Assembly (NCBI RefSeq): GCF_947488515.1
Contig: NZ_CANKZF010000003.1
Location: 124,001-188,000 of the forward strand
Reading direction: 5' to 3'
DNA length: 64,000 bases
From: an uncultured Nocardioides sp.
GTDB lineage: Bacteria > Actinomycetota > Actinomycetes > Propionibacteriales > Nocardioidaceae
Shown: in pieces, positions 48,593 to 57,172 of the stretch
Numbering within the stretch: the stretch's first letter is position 1
Layout: every line of letters starts with the position of its first letter
Position numbers and translations under genes: made by a program
Notes under the pieces: model-generated
What the model saw: the letters and a program-made list of their open reading frames with translations, nothing else
Told to the model about the DNA's origin: nothing
Databases searched by the model: none

Positions 48593-49863
48593 GCGTCCTC
48601 GTCCTCTGCCTGCTGATCGCCGCGCTGCTGGTGATCCGCGTCCCGGTCGCTTTCGCGTTCTTCGGACCCTGCTTCCTCTACATGATGACGAGCGACCAGT
48701 CCGTGGGCCTGGCGCTGAGGCTGGTGTCCAACTCGACGGCGAGCTTCCCGCTGCTCGCGGTGCCGCTCTTCATCCTCCTCGGCTCGATCGCCAACCAGGC
48801 GGGCATCGCCGACCGGCTCTTCGACTTCGCGCTCGCGCTGCTCGGCAGGGTGCGCGGGAGCCTCGGCTACGTCAGCGTCGGGGTCAGCCTGGGCTTCTCG
48901 TGGATGAGCGGCTCCGCGGTGGCCGACGCGGCCGCGCTCGGCAAGGTCGAGATCCCGGCCATGCTGCGCGCCGGCTACTCGCGTCCGTTCGCGCTCGGGG
49001 TCGTCGGCTCGTCCTCCCTGATCGCGCCGGTGATGCCGCCGAGCATTCCGGCGGTCATCTACGCGGGCCTGGCCGGCATCTCGACCGGGGCGCTCTTCGC
49101 AGCCTCGGTGGTGCCGGCCTTCCTGATGGCCATCGGCCTGTGCGTGGTGGTGTTCCTGTGGGTGCGGCGGATGCCCGACCTGCCGAGGACGGAGTTCAGC
49201 TGGAGCAGGGTGGCGAGCACCGGCCGTCGCGTGATCGCGCCTCTCGGCGCCCCGGTGATCATCCTCGGCGGCATCCTCGGCGGCTTCGTCACGCCCACGG
49301 AGGCGGCGGCCGTCGGTGCGCTCTACATGCTCCTCCTCGGATTCGCCCTCCGCACCCTGCACCTTCGTGACCTGCCGAAGGTGTTCATCGAGGCCGCACT
49401 CACGACCGGCAGCATCATGCTGATCGTCGCGTCGGCCAACCTGCTGGGCTACGTCCTCGCCCGCGAGCGGGTCCCCCAGGAGATCTCCCAGTGGATGCTC
49501 GGCCTGACGAGCGACGCCACCGTGTTCCTCCTCCTGGTCTTCGCGTTGTCGATGGTGCTCGGCACGGCACTCGACGCGATCGCCGTGCTCACGCTGACCG
49601 TCCCCATCCTGCTGCCGATCGCGGCGCAGTACGACGTGGACCCGATCGCGCTCGGCGTGCTGATGATCCTGTCGCAGATGATCGGGCTGCTGACGCCGCC
49701 GGTGGGGACGGTGATCTTCGTCCTGCAGGCCATCACCAAGGCCAGGATGGCGGAGGTCTTCTGGGGCTCGCTGCCCTTCCTCGTGCCGCTGACGCTGCTC
49801 TGCTTCGGGATCATCTTCTGGCCGGACGTGATCCTCTACCTGCCCGAGAGGCTGGGCCTGTGA
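48589..49863 (+). CDS. TRAP transporter large permease (DctM type)
   Basis: A 424-residue protein with about 11-12 membrane segments. DctM signatures: NSTASFPLLAVPLFILLGSI, GSAVADAAALGKVEIPAM, SSSLIAPVMPPSIPAVIYA and LTPPVGTVIFVLQAI. It moves the substrate with sodium. The start overlaps the DctQ stop as ATGA, and the stop overlaps the dehydrogenase start as GTGA, so the permease and dehydrogenase genes are tightly coupled. Confidence 0.93.
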   Translation: MSVLVLCLLIAALLVIRVPVAFAFFGPCFLYMMTSDQSVGLALRLVSNSTASFPLLAVPLFILLGSIANQAGIADRLFDFALALLGRVRGSLGYVSVGVSLGFSWMSGSAVADAAALGKVEIPAMLRAGYSRPFALGVVGSSSLIAPVMPPSIPAVIYAGLAGISTGALFAASVVPAFLMAIGLCVVVFLWVRRMPDLPRTEFSWSRVASTGRRVIAPLGAPVIILGGILGGFVTPTEAAAVGALYMLLLGFALRTLHLRDLPKVFIEAALTTGSIMLIVASANLLGYVLARERVPQEISQWMLGLTSDATVFLLLVFALSMVLGTALDAIAVLTLTVPILLPIAAQYDVDPIALGVLMILSQMIGLLTPPVGTVIFVLQAITKARMAEVFWGSLPFLVPLTLLCFGIIFWPDVILYLPERLGL

Positions 49864-50771
49864 GCGCGCCGGACCGGCGTTCGTGGCTCGCCGGCCTCAT
49901 CGGGCAGGGTGTGGGCCCGTCGCTGACGCCCGAGATGCACGAGCGGGAGGCCGAGCGCCAGGGTCTGCGCTACGTCTACAAGGTCATCGAGCAGGCCGGC
50001 GGTGCGGTGGAGGCCGCCCACCTCGAGCACCTCCTCGGCGCCGCGATCGAGCTGGGCTACGACGGCCTCAACATCACCCACCCGGTGAAGCAGGCGATGG
50101 TGCCGCTCGTCGACGAGACGGCCCCCGCGGTCCAGGCGATCGGCGCGCTCAACACGATCATCATCCGCGACGGACGGACGAGCGGGCACAACACCGACGT
50201 CACCGGGTTCAAGAGGTCCTTCACCGACGGGCTGCCGGACGTCGACCGCGACCGGGTGGTCCTGCTCGGCGCGGGCGGGGCCGGCACGGCGGTGGCGCAC
50301 GCGCTCGTCGACCTGGGCGTACGCCGACTCCTCGTCGTGGACCTCGACCACGAGCGTGCTGCCCGGCTCGCGGCGTCCCTTGACGACCGCTCGACCGACA
50401 TCGAGGTCGTGCAGCCGACGGCCGGTTGGCTGCGGGCGGCCGTCGGCATGGCCACGGGTCTGGTCAACGCCAGCCCGATGGGGATGGCCGCCCACCCCGG
50501 GTCGCCGGTCCCGGCCGAGGTGCTCCGGCCTTCGCTGTGGGTGGCCGACATCGTCTACAGGCCGCTCCACACGCCCCTCCTGGACGCCGCCATGTCGGCC
50601 GGGTGCACCGTCCTGACGGGCGCAGGGATGGCCGTGCACCAGGCCGCCGACGCCTTCGAGCTGATCACCGGCCGGCCCGCCGACCGCGCCGCGATGCTGC
50701 GCGACTTCGACGAGCTCGTCGCGACCGAGACGAGCCGCTCTCGGACCACCACTGAGAAAGGGAATCGATGA
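49860..50771 (+). CDS. Shikimate/quinate dehydrogenase, NAD-type
   Basis: A 303-residue AroE-family oxidoreductase. Substrate side: GVGPSLTPEMHE and NITHPVKQ with catalytic K77; D113 in GHNTDVTGF. Nucleotide side: GAGGAGTAVAHAL followed by an acidic end of strand 2 (VVDLD) in place of the NADP-binding arginine motif. That suggests NAD and a catabolic role, as in QuiB/QsuD enzymes, giving 3-dehydroshikimate (from shikimate) or 3-dehydroquinate (from quinate). It sits between TRAP permease and TRAP binding-protein genes, with four-base overlaps on both sides. The biosynthetic aroE is expected elsewhere. Confidence 0.88.
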   Translation: MSAPDRRSWLAGLIGQGVGPSLTPEMHEREAERQGLRYVYKVIEQAGGAVEAAHLEHLLGAAIELGYDGLNITHPVKQAMVPLVDETAPAVQAIGALNTIIIRDGRTSGHNTDVTGFKRSFTDGLPDVDRDRVVLLGAGGAGTAVAHALVDLGVRRLLVVDLDHERAARLAASLDDRSTDIEVVQPTAGWLRAAVGMATGLVNASPMGMAAHPGSPVPAEVLRPSLWVADIVYRPLHTPLLDAAMSAGCTVLTGAGMAVHQAADAFELITGRPADRAAMLRDFDELVATETSRSRTTTEKGNR

Positions 50772-51805
50772 TGGCACCTCGTACGAAGGGAAGGAGCGCG
50801 GCCCTCGCAGCCTGCGTCGTCGCGCTACCGATGTTCCTCGCCGCCTGTGGTGGCGACGACGAAGGCGGCGGGTCGGGGGAGTCCGGCGGCGGGGACACCA
50901 CGCTGCAGCTGGCCCACAGCTACACCGAGGACCAGCCGCAGCACCGCTGCGGGGCGCAGGTCATCGCCGACGAGGTCGAGAAGGCCGACGTCGGGATGTC
51001 GATCGAGATCTTCTCCTCCAGCCAGCTCGGAGCGGACGCCGACCGGATCGCCTCGGTCGTCTCCGGCGACATCGACATGGACATCCAGGGCGCGTCCGCG
51101 CTGGGCGCGATCTACGAGCCGGTCTCCGTGCTCGATGCGGCGTACGCCTTCGACGACAGCGACCACCTCGCTCGCTACTTCGACAGCGAGGCAGCCGGGG
51201 AGCTGCTGCAGGGGTTCGAGGACGAGACGGGCGTGCACACCCTGGGCGCGTGGTCTGCCGGCATGCGTGAGTTCACCGCCAACGAGCCGATCCGCGAGCC
51301 CGGTGACCTCGACGGCCTGCGGATGCGCTTCCCCAACTCCCCGCAGTTCCTCATGAACGCCAAGGCGCTGGGTGCCGACGCGACCGAGGTGGCCTACGAG
51401 GAGCTGTTCCTCGCCCTCCAGCAGGGCACGGTCGACGGGCAGGAGAACCCGATCACCAACATCGCGGCCAGCAGCCTCCAGGACGTGCAGGACTACATCT
51501 CGATGTCGGACCACCAGGCGAACTCCAACCTGGTGATCATCGGGGGCGACTCGTGGTCGGGCCTCAGCTCGGAACAGCAGGACGCCCTGGCGGCTGCCGT
51601 CGAGGCGGCCGAGGAGCAGGTCCCGGAGTGCGTGGCCGAGGACGAGGAGACCACGATCGCGGAGTGGGAGGAGAGCGGCGACATGGAGGTCGTCGACGAC
51701 GTCGACGTCGAGGCCTTCCGCAGCCAGGCCGACGCCTACCTCCGTGACAACTTCGACGAGGAGCAGCTCGCGGTCTACGAAGGCATCCGCGGCTCGGCCG
51801 AGTGA
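50768..51805 (+). CDS. TRAP transporter substrate-binding lipoprotein (DctP type)
   Basis: A 345-residue lipoprotein. The signal peptide ends in a lipobox LAAC (cysteine near residue 27) followed by a glycine/serine linker. The DctP fold includes LAHSYTEDQPQH, FSSSQLGADADRIASVVSGD, and LDGLRMRFPNSP with the conserved arginine that binds the substrate carboxylate, then LQQGTVDGQENPITNI. It delivers a carboxylic acid to the permease; the operon suggests shikimate, quinate or a related acid. It is translated from ATG 50768 within the end of the dehydrogenase gene. Binding-protein genes usually directly neighbour the permease genes; here the dehydrogenase gene intervenes. Confidence 0.93.
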   Translation: MMAPRTKGRSAALAACVVALPMFLAACGGDDEGGGSGESGGGDTTLQLAHSYTEDQPQHRCGAQVIADEVEKADVGMSIEIFSSSQLGADADRIASVVSGDIDMDIQGASALGAIYEPVSVLDAAYAFDDSDHLARYFDSEAAGELLQGFEDETGVHTLGAWSAGMREFTANEPIREPGDLDGLRMRFPNSPQFLMNAKALGADATEVAYEELFLALQQGTVDGQENPITNIAASSLQDVQDYISMSDHQANSNLVIIGGDSWSGLSSEQQDALAAAVEAAEEQVPECVAEDEETTIAEWEESGDMEVVDDVDVEAFRSQADAYLRDNFDEEQLAVYEGIRGSAE

Positions 51806-51824
51806 CGGCGGGCGGGGCAGGACG

Positions 51825-52814
51825 GTGACCGGGCCAATGGTGGAGACCTTCCTGGGGCCGGTGTCGACCGACGACCTCGGCACGACGCTCATCCACGAGC
51901 ACGTGTTCGTGGGCCATCCCGAGCTGGACGTGGACCTCCCCCACCCCGAGTGGGACGAGGACGTCGCGATCGAGACGGCGGTCCAGGGGCTGGAGCGGCT
52001 GTGGGACCTCGGGGTCCGCACCGTCGTCGACCTCACCGTCCTCGGCATCGGTCGCGACGTCGCCCGCGTCGCGAGGGTGGCCGAGCGGGTCCGCGTGCAC
52101 CTGGTGGCCTCGACCGGCTACTACGCGGCCGACGTCCTGCCGGCGTACTTCTCGACGCACGGGCCGGGCCGCCTGGTCGGGGGACCGGACCCGCTGCTCG
52201 AGCTGTTCCTGCGCGACATCCAGGTGGGGATCGCGGGGACCGGCGTGCGGGCCGGCATGCTCAAGGTGGTGACCGACCGCTCGGGCATCACTCCCGACGT
52301 GCGCCGGGTGATGGAGGCGGCAGCGACTGCGCAGCGGCGCACCGGCGTCCCCATCACGACGCACACCCATGCGCCGTCTCGCAACGGGCGCGAGCAGCTC
52401 GCCTTCTTCCGGGAGCACGGCGTCGCACCCGAGCGGCTGGTCATCGGGCACTGCGGCGACAGCGAGGACCTGGACTACCTGCGCGAGCTGATGGACGCCG
52501 GGGCGAGCATCGGGATGGACCGCTTCGGGATGGAGCACGTGCTGCCCGACGACGTACGCGTGGAGACCGTGCTCACCCTGCTGCGGGAGGGCTACGCCGA
52601 CCGGATGGTCCTCTCCCACGACGCGGCCTACTTCAGCCGCGTCACGCCGCCGTCGTGGCGCGCGGCGAACGTGCCGCACTGGAACCTCGAGAACATCTCC
52701 CGTCGGATCCTTCCCCGGCTGCGTGACGGAGGCGCGACCGACGCGCAGGTCCACCAGCTGATGGTGCTCAACCCGGCGCGTCTGCTCACCCCCTCGACCC
52801 CCGAGGAGACGTGA
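51825..52814 (+). CDS. Phosphotriesterase-like amidohydrolase (PTE family)
   Basis: A 329-residue member of the phosphotriesterase (PHP) family. Binuclear metal ligands are in place: H24-x-H26 in LIHEHVF, carbamylated lysine K147 in MLKVVTD, histidines in ITTHTHA and IGHCGDSED, aspartate in LSHDAAYF. Family members hydrolyse lactones or phosphate/carboxylate esters. In this operon, between a TRAP transporter and 3-dehydroshikimate dehydratase, a lactone or ester of quinate or shikimate is a reasonable substrate, but this is inference. Start GTG 51825; ATG 51837 is possible. It ends in TGATG, overlapping the next start by one base. Confidence 0.85.
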   Translation: MTGPMVETFLGPVSTDDLGTTLIHEHVFVGHPELDVDLPHPEWDEDVAIETAVQGLERLWDLGVRTVVDLTVLGIGRDVARVARVAERVRVHLVASTGYYAADVLPAYFSTHGPGRLVGGPDPLLELFLRDIQVGIAGTGVRAGMLKVVTDRSGITPDVRRVMEAAATAQRRTGVPITTHTHAPSRNGREQLAFFREHGVAPERLVIGHCGDSEDLDYLRELMDAGASIGMDRFGMEHVLPDDVRVETVLTLLREGYADRMVLSHDAAYFSRVTPPSWRAANVPHWNLENISRRILPRLRDGGATDAQVHQLMVLNPARLLTPSTPEET

Positions 52815-54589
52815 TGCGCACGTCGATCGCGACGGTCTGTCTCAGCGGCACCCTGACCGACAAGCTCCGTGCCGCTGCCGAGGCCGGCTTCGACGGGGTC
52901 GAGATCTTCGAGCCCGACCTGGTCGCCTCCCCGGCGAGCCCGGAGGAGGTCGTGGCGCTGGCGGACCGGCTGGGGCTCTCCCTCGACCTCTACCAGCCGT
53001 TCCGCGACGCAGAAGGCGTCACCGAGGACGAGTTCGAGCGGGTGCTGCGGCGGGCCCGGGCGAAGTTCGTCCTGATGCAACGACTGGGCATCGACACCAT
53101 GCTGGTGTGCAGCAACGTCGCCACCGCGACGATCGATGACGACGCAGTGTCCGCCGATCAGCTGCGCCGACTGGGGGAGGCGGCTGCCGAGCACGGCGTC
53201 CGGATCGCCTTCGAGGCGCTGGCCTGGGGGCGATACGTCGACGACTACCGCCGCGCCTGGCGCATCGTCGAGCTCGCCGACCACGACGCGGTCGGTGTCT
53301 GCCTGGACAGCTTCCACATCCTGTCCCGTGGCCACGACCCGGCCGCGATCGAGGAGATCCCTGGCCACAAGGTGTTCTTCCTGCAGCTCGCGGACGCTCC
53401 GGCGCTGAGCATGGACGTGCTGTCGTGGTCGCGCCACCACCGCCTGTTCCCGGGGGAGGGAGCCTTCGACCTCGGGTCTTTCCTCACGCACGTCCTGCGG
53501 ACCGGGTACGACGGGCCGCTGTCCCTGGAGGTGTTCAACGACGTCTTCCGACAGACCGAGGTCGGGCGGACCGCGCGCCAGGCGCGCCGGTCCCTCACCT
53601 GGCTCGAGGACCTGGTCGGCAGCCGGTCCCTGCCTCCGGTCGCCGAGCCGACCGGCTTCGACTTCGTCGAGGTGCGGGCGGAGGACACCGGCGAGGTCGA
53701 CGTCCTCCTCGGACAGCTCGGCCTCACGTTCCGGGGCCGGCACCGGAGCAAGGACGCACGGCTGTGGGCCGACGGGCCGGCGCGGATCGTCTGCAACGAG
53801 CAGCACGCCCGGGACCGGGCGCCCTCGCTCGCCGCCGTCGGCTTCCAGGTGGCTGACCCGGCCGTGTCGGCCGCTCGCGCCCGCGCCCTCCGGGCGCCGA
53901 CCATCTACCGCAGGACGCTCGCCACCGAGCAGGAGCTCCCGGCCTTCCGGGCGCCCGACGGCACCGAGGTCTTCCTCGGCTCGGACTCCGGGAGCGAGGC
54001 CACGTGGGCGCCGGAGTTCGAGGGCGGCCGGACCCCGGAGGCCGCGCTCCTGACCGGGATCGACCACGTCAACCTGGCCGAGCCGTGGCAGTGCTTCGAC
54101 GAGGCGGTCCTCTTCTACAGCAGCGTCCTGGGGTTGCGCGTGGACGTCAGCCAGGAGGTCCCCTCGCCCCACGGGCTGGTGCGCAGCCAGGTCGTGCGGT
54201 CAGCCTCCGGCGCATGCCGGCTCGCGCTCAACGTCGCGCCGCTGGCGTGGGACGCGTCCGCGGGCTTCCCGCAGCACGTGGCGTTCTCGACCGACGACGT
54301 CGTCGCAGTCGCCAGGCGGGCGGTCGAGCGCGGCCTGGTGCCGCTGGCGATCCCGCAGAACTACTACGACGACCTCGTCGCCCGGTTCGACCTCTCCGAG
54401 GCCGAGGTCCAGGAGATGGCCGGGCTCGGCCTCCTGCACGACCGTGACGGTGCGGGCACCTTCACGCACTTCTACACCGCCACGGTCGGAGAGGTGTTCT
54501 TCGAGGTGGTGCAGCGCGTCGACGGCTACGACGGCTACGGCGCACCCAACGCCGGCGTACGCCTGGCGGCCCAGGACCCGGATCGCTGA
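52814..54589 (+). CDS. quiC1: 3-dehydroshikimate dehydratase fused to an HPPD-like domain
   Basis: A 591-residue two-domain protein. Residues 1-275 form a xylose-isomerase-like TIM barrel; the metal ligands known from QuiC1-type enzymes are all present at the expected positions: E134, D165, Q191 and E239, with H168 nearby in LDSFHI. Residues about 285-590 resemble 4-hydroxyphenylpyruvate dioxygenase, with GIDHVNLAEP and FFEVVQR as metal-ligand regions. The N-terminal domain dehydrates 3-dehydroshikimate to protocatechuate; the role of the second domain is unclear. The product feeds pcaHG nearby. ATG 52814 has GAGGAG upstream. Confidence 0.93.
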   Translation: MRTSIATVCLSGTLTDKLRAAAEAGFDGVEIFEPDLVASPASPEEVVALADRLGLSLDLYQPFRDAEGVTEDEFERVLRRARAKFVLMQRLGIDTMLVCSNVATATIDDDAVSADQLRRLGEAAAEHGVRIAFEALAWGRYVDDYRRAWRIVELADHDAVGVCLDSFHILSRGHDPAAIEEIPGHKVFFLQLADAPALSMDVLSWSRHHRLFPGEGAFDLGSFLTHVLRTGYDGPLSLEVFNDVFRQTEVGRTARQARRSLTWLEDLVGSRSLPPVAEPTGFDFVEVRAEDTGEVDVLLGQLGLTFRGRHRSKDARLWADGPARIVCNEQHARDRAPSLAAVGFQVADPAVSAARARALRAPTIYRRTLATEQELPAFRAPDGTEVFLGSDSGSEATWAPEFEGGRTPEAALLTGIDHVNLAEPWQCFDEAVLFYSSVLGLRVDVSQEVPSPHGLVRSQVVRSASGACRLALNVAPLAWDASAGFPQHVAFSTDDVVAVARRAVERGLVPLAIPQNYYDDLVARFDLSEAEVQEMAGLGLLHDRDGAGTFTHFYTATVGEVFFEVVQRVDGYDGYGAPNAGVRLAAQDPDR

Positions 54590-54701
54590 CGGCGCCCCCG
54601 AGCTCGGCAGCACCAGCCTCGCCCTTGCCTCACGGGACCAATCGGGCGACAGTGGGCTGACCGTTCTCGGACCGTCGGAACAGTGATCAGGAGCCGCCAC
54701 G

Positions 54702-56783
54702 GTGAGCAGAGATTCCGGCGGTGCTGCCGGCCAGGCCGGCGCTCCGGTCGCGATCGCGCCGGAGGCGATCCGCAACGTCCTGGTCGTGGGCCCGGCAGGT
54801 GCGGGGAAGACCACCCTCGTCGAGCGGCTGCTGGTCACGGCCGGGGTGCTGAACAGGGCCGGCAGCACCGACGACGGCACGACCGTCTGCGACTTCGAGG
54901 AGGTCGAGCACCGGCAACGACGCTCCGTCGGGCTCGCCCTCGCGCCGCTGGTGCACGACGGCGTGAAGGTCAACCTGCTGGACGCCCCCGGGTACGTCGA
55001 CTTCGTGGGGGAGGTGCGTGCGGGTCTCCGGGCTGCGGACTGCGCGCTGTTCGTCGTCGCCGCGAACGAAGGGGTCGACGAGCAGACCCGGACGCTCTGG
55101 CGTGAGTGCGCCGACGTGGCCATGCCGCGGGTGGTCGTCGTCACCAAGGTCGACCACGCCCGAGCCGACGTCGACGGAGTCGTGGCGCAGGCGCGTGGTG
55201 CCTTCGGCGAGCGGGTCCTGCCCGTCTACCTCCAGGAGGGCGGGCGGCTCGTCGGCCTGGTCACCGGGGACCACGGCCACGACGCGCAGCGTGCAGCGCT
55301 CGTCGAAGGCATCATCGAGGAGTCCGAGGACGAGACGCTGATGGAGCGCTACGTCGGCGGCGAGCAGATCGACCCCGGTCTGCTCCTCACGGACCTCGAG
55401 CTCGCCGTCGCCCGGGGATCGCTGCACCCCGTCGTCCCGGTCGACTCGACCAGCGGCGTGGGAGCCGGAGAGCTGCTCGACCTCATGGTGTCCGCGTTCC
55501 CCTCACCGCTCGAGCACCCGATGCCGAAGGTGTGGACGCCGGCGGGTCGACCGGGCCCGGAGATCGCGTGCGACCCGTCCGGTCCGCTGGTCGCGGAGGT
55601 CATCAAGACGACCACCGACCCGTACCTCGGGCGCGTCAGCCTGGTCCGCGTCTTCTCAGGGACCGTGCTGCCGGACGCCACGGTGCACGTGTCCGGGCAC
55701 CGCTCGGCGTGGGTGGGTGGGAGCGACCCGGACCCCAGTCACCCGGACCACGACGAGGACGAGCGGATCGGGTCCCTCTCCGTCCCCCTGGGCAGGTCGC
55801 ACCGCCCCGCCCCGGCCGTGGTCGCGGGCGACCTGTGCGCCATCGGACGGCTGAGCCGGGCCGAGACCAGCGACACCCTCGCCGACGTCGACACGCCACT
55901 CGTGCTCGAACCCTGGCAGGTGCCCGACCCCCAGCTGCCGGTGGCGATCCAGGTCCGGACGAAGAGCGCCGAGGACAAGCTCGGCCCGGGACTCCAGAGG
56001 CTCGCCGCCGAGGACCCCACCCTGCGCGTCGAGCACAACGAGGAGACCCACCAGGTCGTGCTGTGGACGATGGGGGAGGCCCATGCGGACGTGCTGCTCG
56101 ACCGGCTCGCCGGCCGCTACGGCGTGGACGTCGACGAGGTCGAGCTCCGGGTGCCGATGCGCGAGACGTTCGTCCGCCCGGCCACCGGACACGGCCGTCA
56201 CGTCAAGCAGAGCGGCGGGCACGGGCAGTACGCCGTGTGCAGCATCGAGGTCGAGCCGCTCCCGCAGGGCGGTGGGTTCGAGTTCGTCGATCGCGTCGTG
56301 GGAGGTTCGGTGCCCCGGCAGTTCATCCCCTCGGTCGAGAAGGGGGTCCGCTCGCAGATGAGGGACGGGGTGGCGAACGGCTGCCCGATGGTCGACCTCA
56401 GGGTGACCCTGACCGACGGCAAGGCCCACAGCGTCGACTCCTCCGACATGGCGTTCCAGACGGCCGGTGGGCTGGCGCTGCGTGACGCGGCGACGCACGG
56501 AGGGACGTGCCTCCTGGAGCCGGTCGACGAGGTGGAGGTGCTCGTCGCAGACGCCCTGGTCGGCACCATCATGGGTGACCTGTCCGCGCGACGGGGGAAG
56601 GTCCTCGGCAGCGAGCCGGCCCGCGAACCGGGCATGGTCGTGATCCGGGCCCACGTGCCCCAGCTGGAGCTCCGCCGGTACGCCGCCGAACTGCGCTCGC
56701 TCGCCCACGGCTCGGCGTCGTTCACCCGCGCCTTCGCCCGCTACGAGCGGGTTCCCGACCAGGTCTCCGCCACGCTCCTCTGA
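54702..56783 (+). CDS. EF-G2-like translation-factor GTPase
   Basis: A 693-residue relative of elongation factor G. G1 is GPAGAGKT (residues 30-37), G3 is DAPGYVDF (94-101), G4 is TKVD (148-151); domains II-V follow, with GRHVKQSGGHGQYAV in domain IV and SARRGKVLGSEP in domain V. In true EF-G the G3 motif reads DTPGH; here tyrosine (Y98) replaces the catalytic histidine, as in the actinobacterial EF-G2 paralogs of unknown role. It cannot be assumed to drive translocation. Start GTG 54702 with AGGAG upstream. A GGGACC element at 54634-54639 in its 112-base leader resembles half of a DosR box. Confidence 0.9.
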   Translation: MSRDSGGAAGQAGAPVAIAPEAIRNVLVVGPAGAGKTTLVERLLVTAGVLNRAGSTDDGTTVCDFEEVEHRQRRSVGLALAPLVHDGVKVNLLDAPGYVDFVGEVRAGLRAADCALFVVAANEGVDEQTRTLWRECADVAMPRVVVVTKVDHARADVDGVVAQARGAFGERVLPVYLQEGGRLVGLVTGDHGHDAQRAALVEGIIEESEDETLMERYVGGEQIDPGLLLTDLELAVARGSLHPVVPVDSTSGVGAGELLDLMVSAFPSPLEHPMPKVWTPAGRPGPEIACDPSGPLVAEVIKTTTDPYLGRVSLVRVFSGTVLPDATVHVSGHRSAWVGGSDPDPSHPDHDEDERIGSLSVPLGRSHRPAPAVVAGDLCAIGRLSRAETSDTLADVDTPLVLEPWQVPDPQLPVAIQVRTKSAEDKLGPGLQRLAAEDPTLRVEHNEETHQVVLWTMGEAHADVLLDRLAGRYGVDVDEVELRVPMRETFVRPATGHGRHVKQSGGHGQYAVCSIEVEPLPQGGGFEFVDRVVGGSVPRQFIPSVEKGVRSQMRDGVANGCPMVDLRVTLTDGKAHSVDSSDMAFQTAGGLALRDAATHGGTCLLEPVDEVEVLVADALVGTIMGDLSARRGKVLGSEPAREPGMVVIRAHVPQLELRRYAAELRSLAHGSASFTRAFARYERVPDQVSATLL

Positions 56784-56801
56784 TCGTGCTTGGCTGGGCG
56801 C

Positions 56802-57086
56802 ATGAGCAAGCACGGAACCATGGCCACCGACCGTCCCGAGCGCTATGCCAAGCAGCTGGCCGGGCACTGGTCGGCGAAGGCGACCGTCACCGAGGACGGG
56901 GACACGCGCACGCTCGTCATGGCGCGCGGCCAGACCGTGGTCCTCCGGCCCGTCGCGGGTGCCCTCGAGATCGAGGCGAGCGTGCCCGCCGACGGTGACC
57001 TGGACGTGGACCGCTGGGCCCAGGTGGTCGCCGATCACCTGCAGCGGTTCGGCCAGCGCGACGAGCTCGAGGTCGTCTGGGCCTGA
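56802..57086 (+). CDS. DUF2218-type small protein
   Basis: A 94-residue protein. The beginning ATDRPERYAKQLAGHWSAKA and the later VVLRPVAGALEIEASVPA match DUF2218 proteins, small soluble proteins often encoded near metal-uptake (siderophore) genes. There is no such gene here. The fold seems to be mixed alpha/beta without catalytic motifs. It starts 18 bases after the EF-G2-like stop and may be co-transcribed with it. Confidence 0.75.
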   Translation: MSKHGTMATDRPERYAKQLAGHWSAKATVTEDGDTRTLVMARGQTVVLRPVAGALEIEASVPADGDLDVDRWAQVVADHLQRFGQRDELEVVWA

Positions 57087-57172
57087 CCACCGGGCCCGCC
57101 CCACGAGCCGTCGGTGCCCTTTGTCATGCTTGCGCACCGACACAGGTGGGACGAGGCAGGGGAGACCGGGTG

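Noticed and set aside
54634..54650. GGGACC before the EF-G2-like gene as a second DosR box
   Set aside because: Only one half-site fits; the second half lacks GTCC, so it was kept as a remark only.
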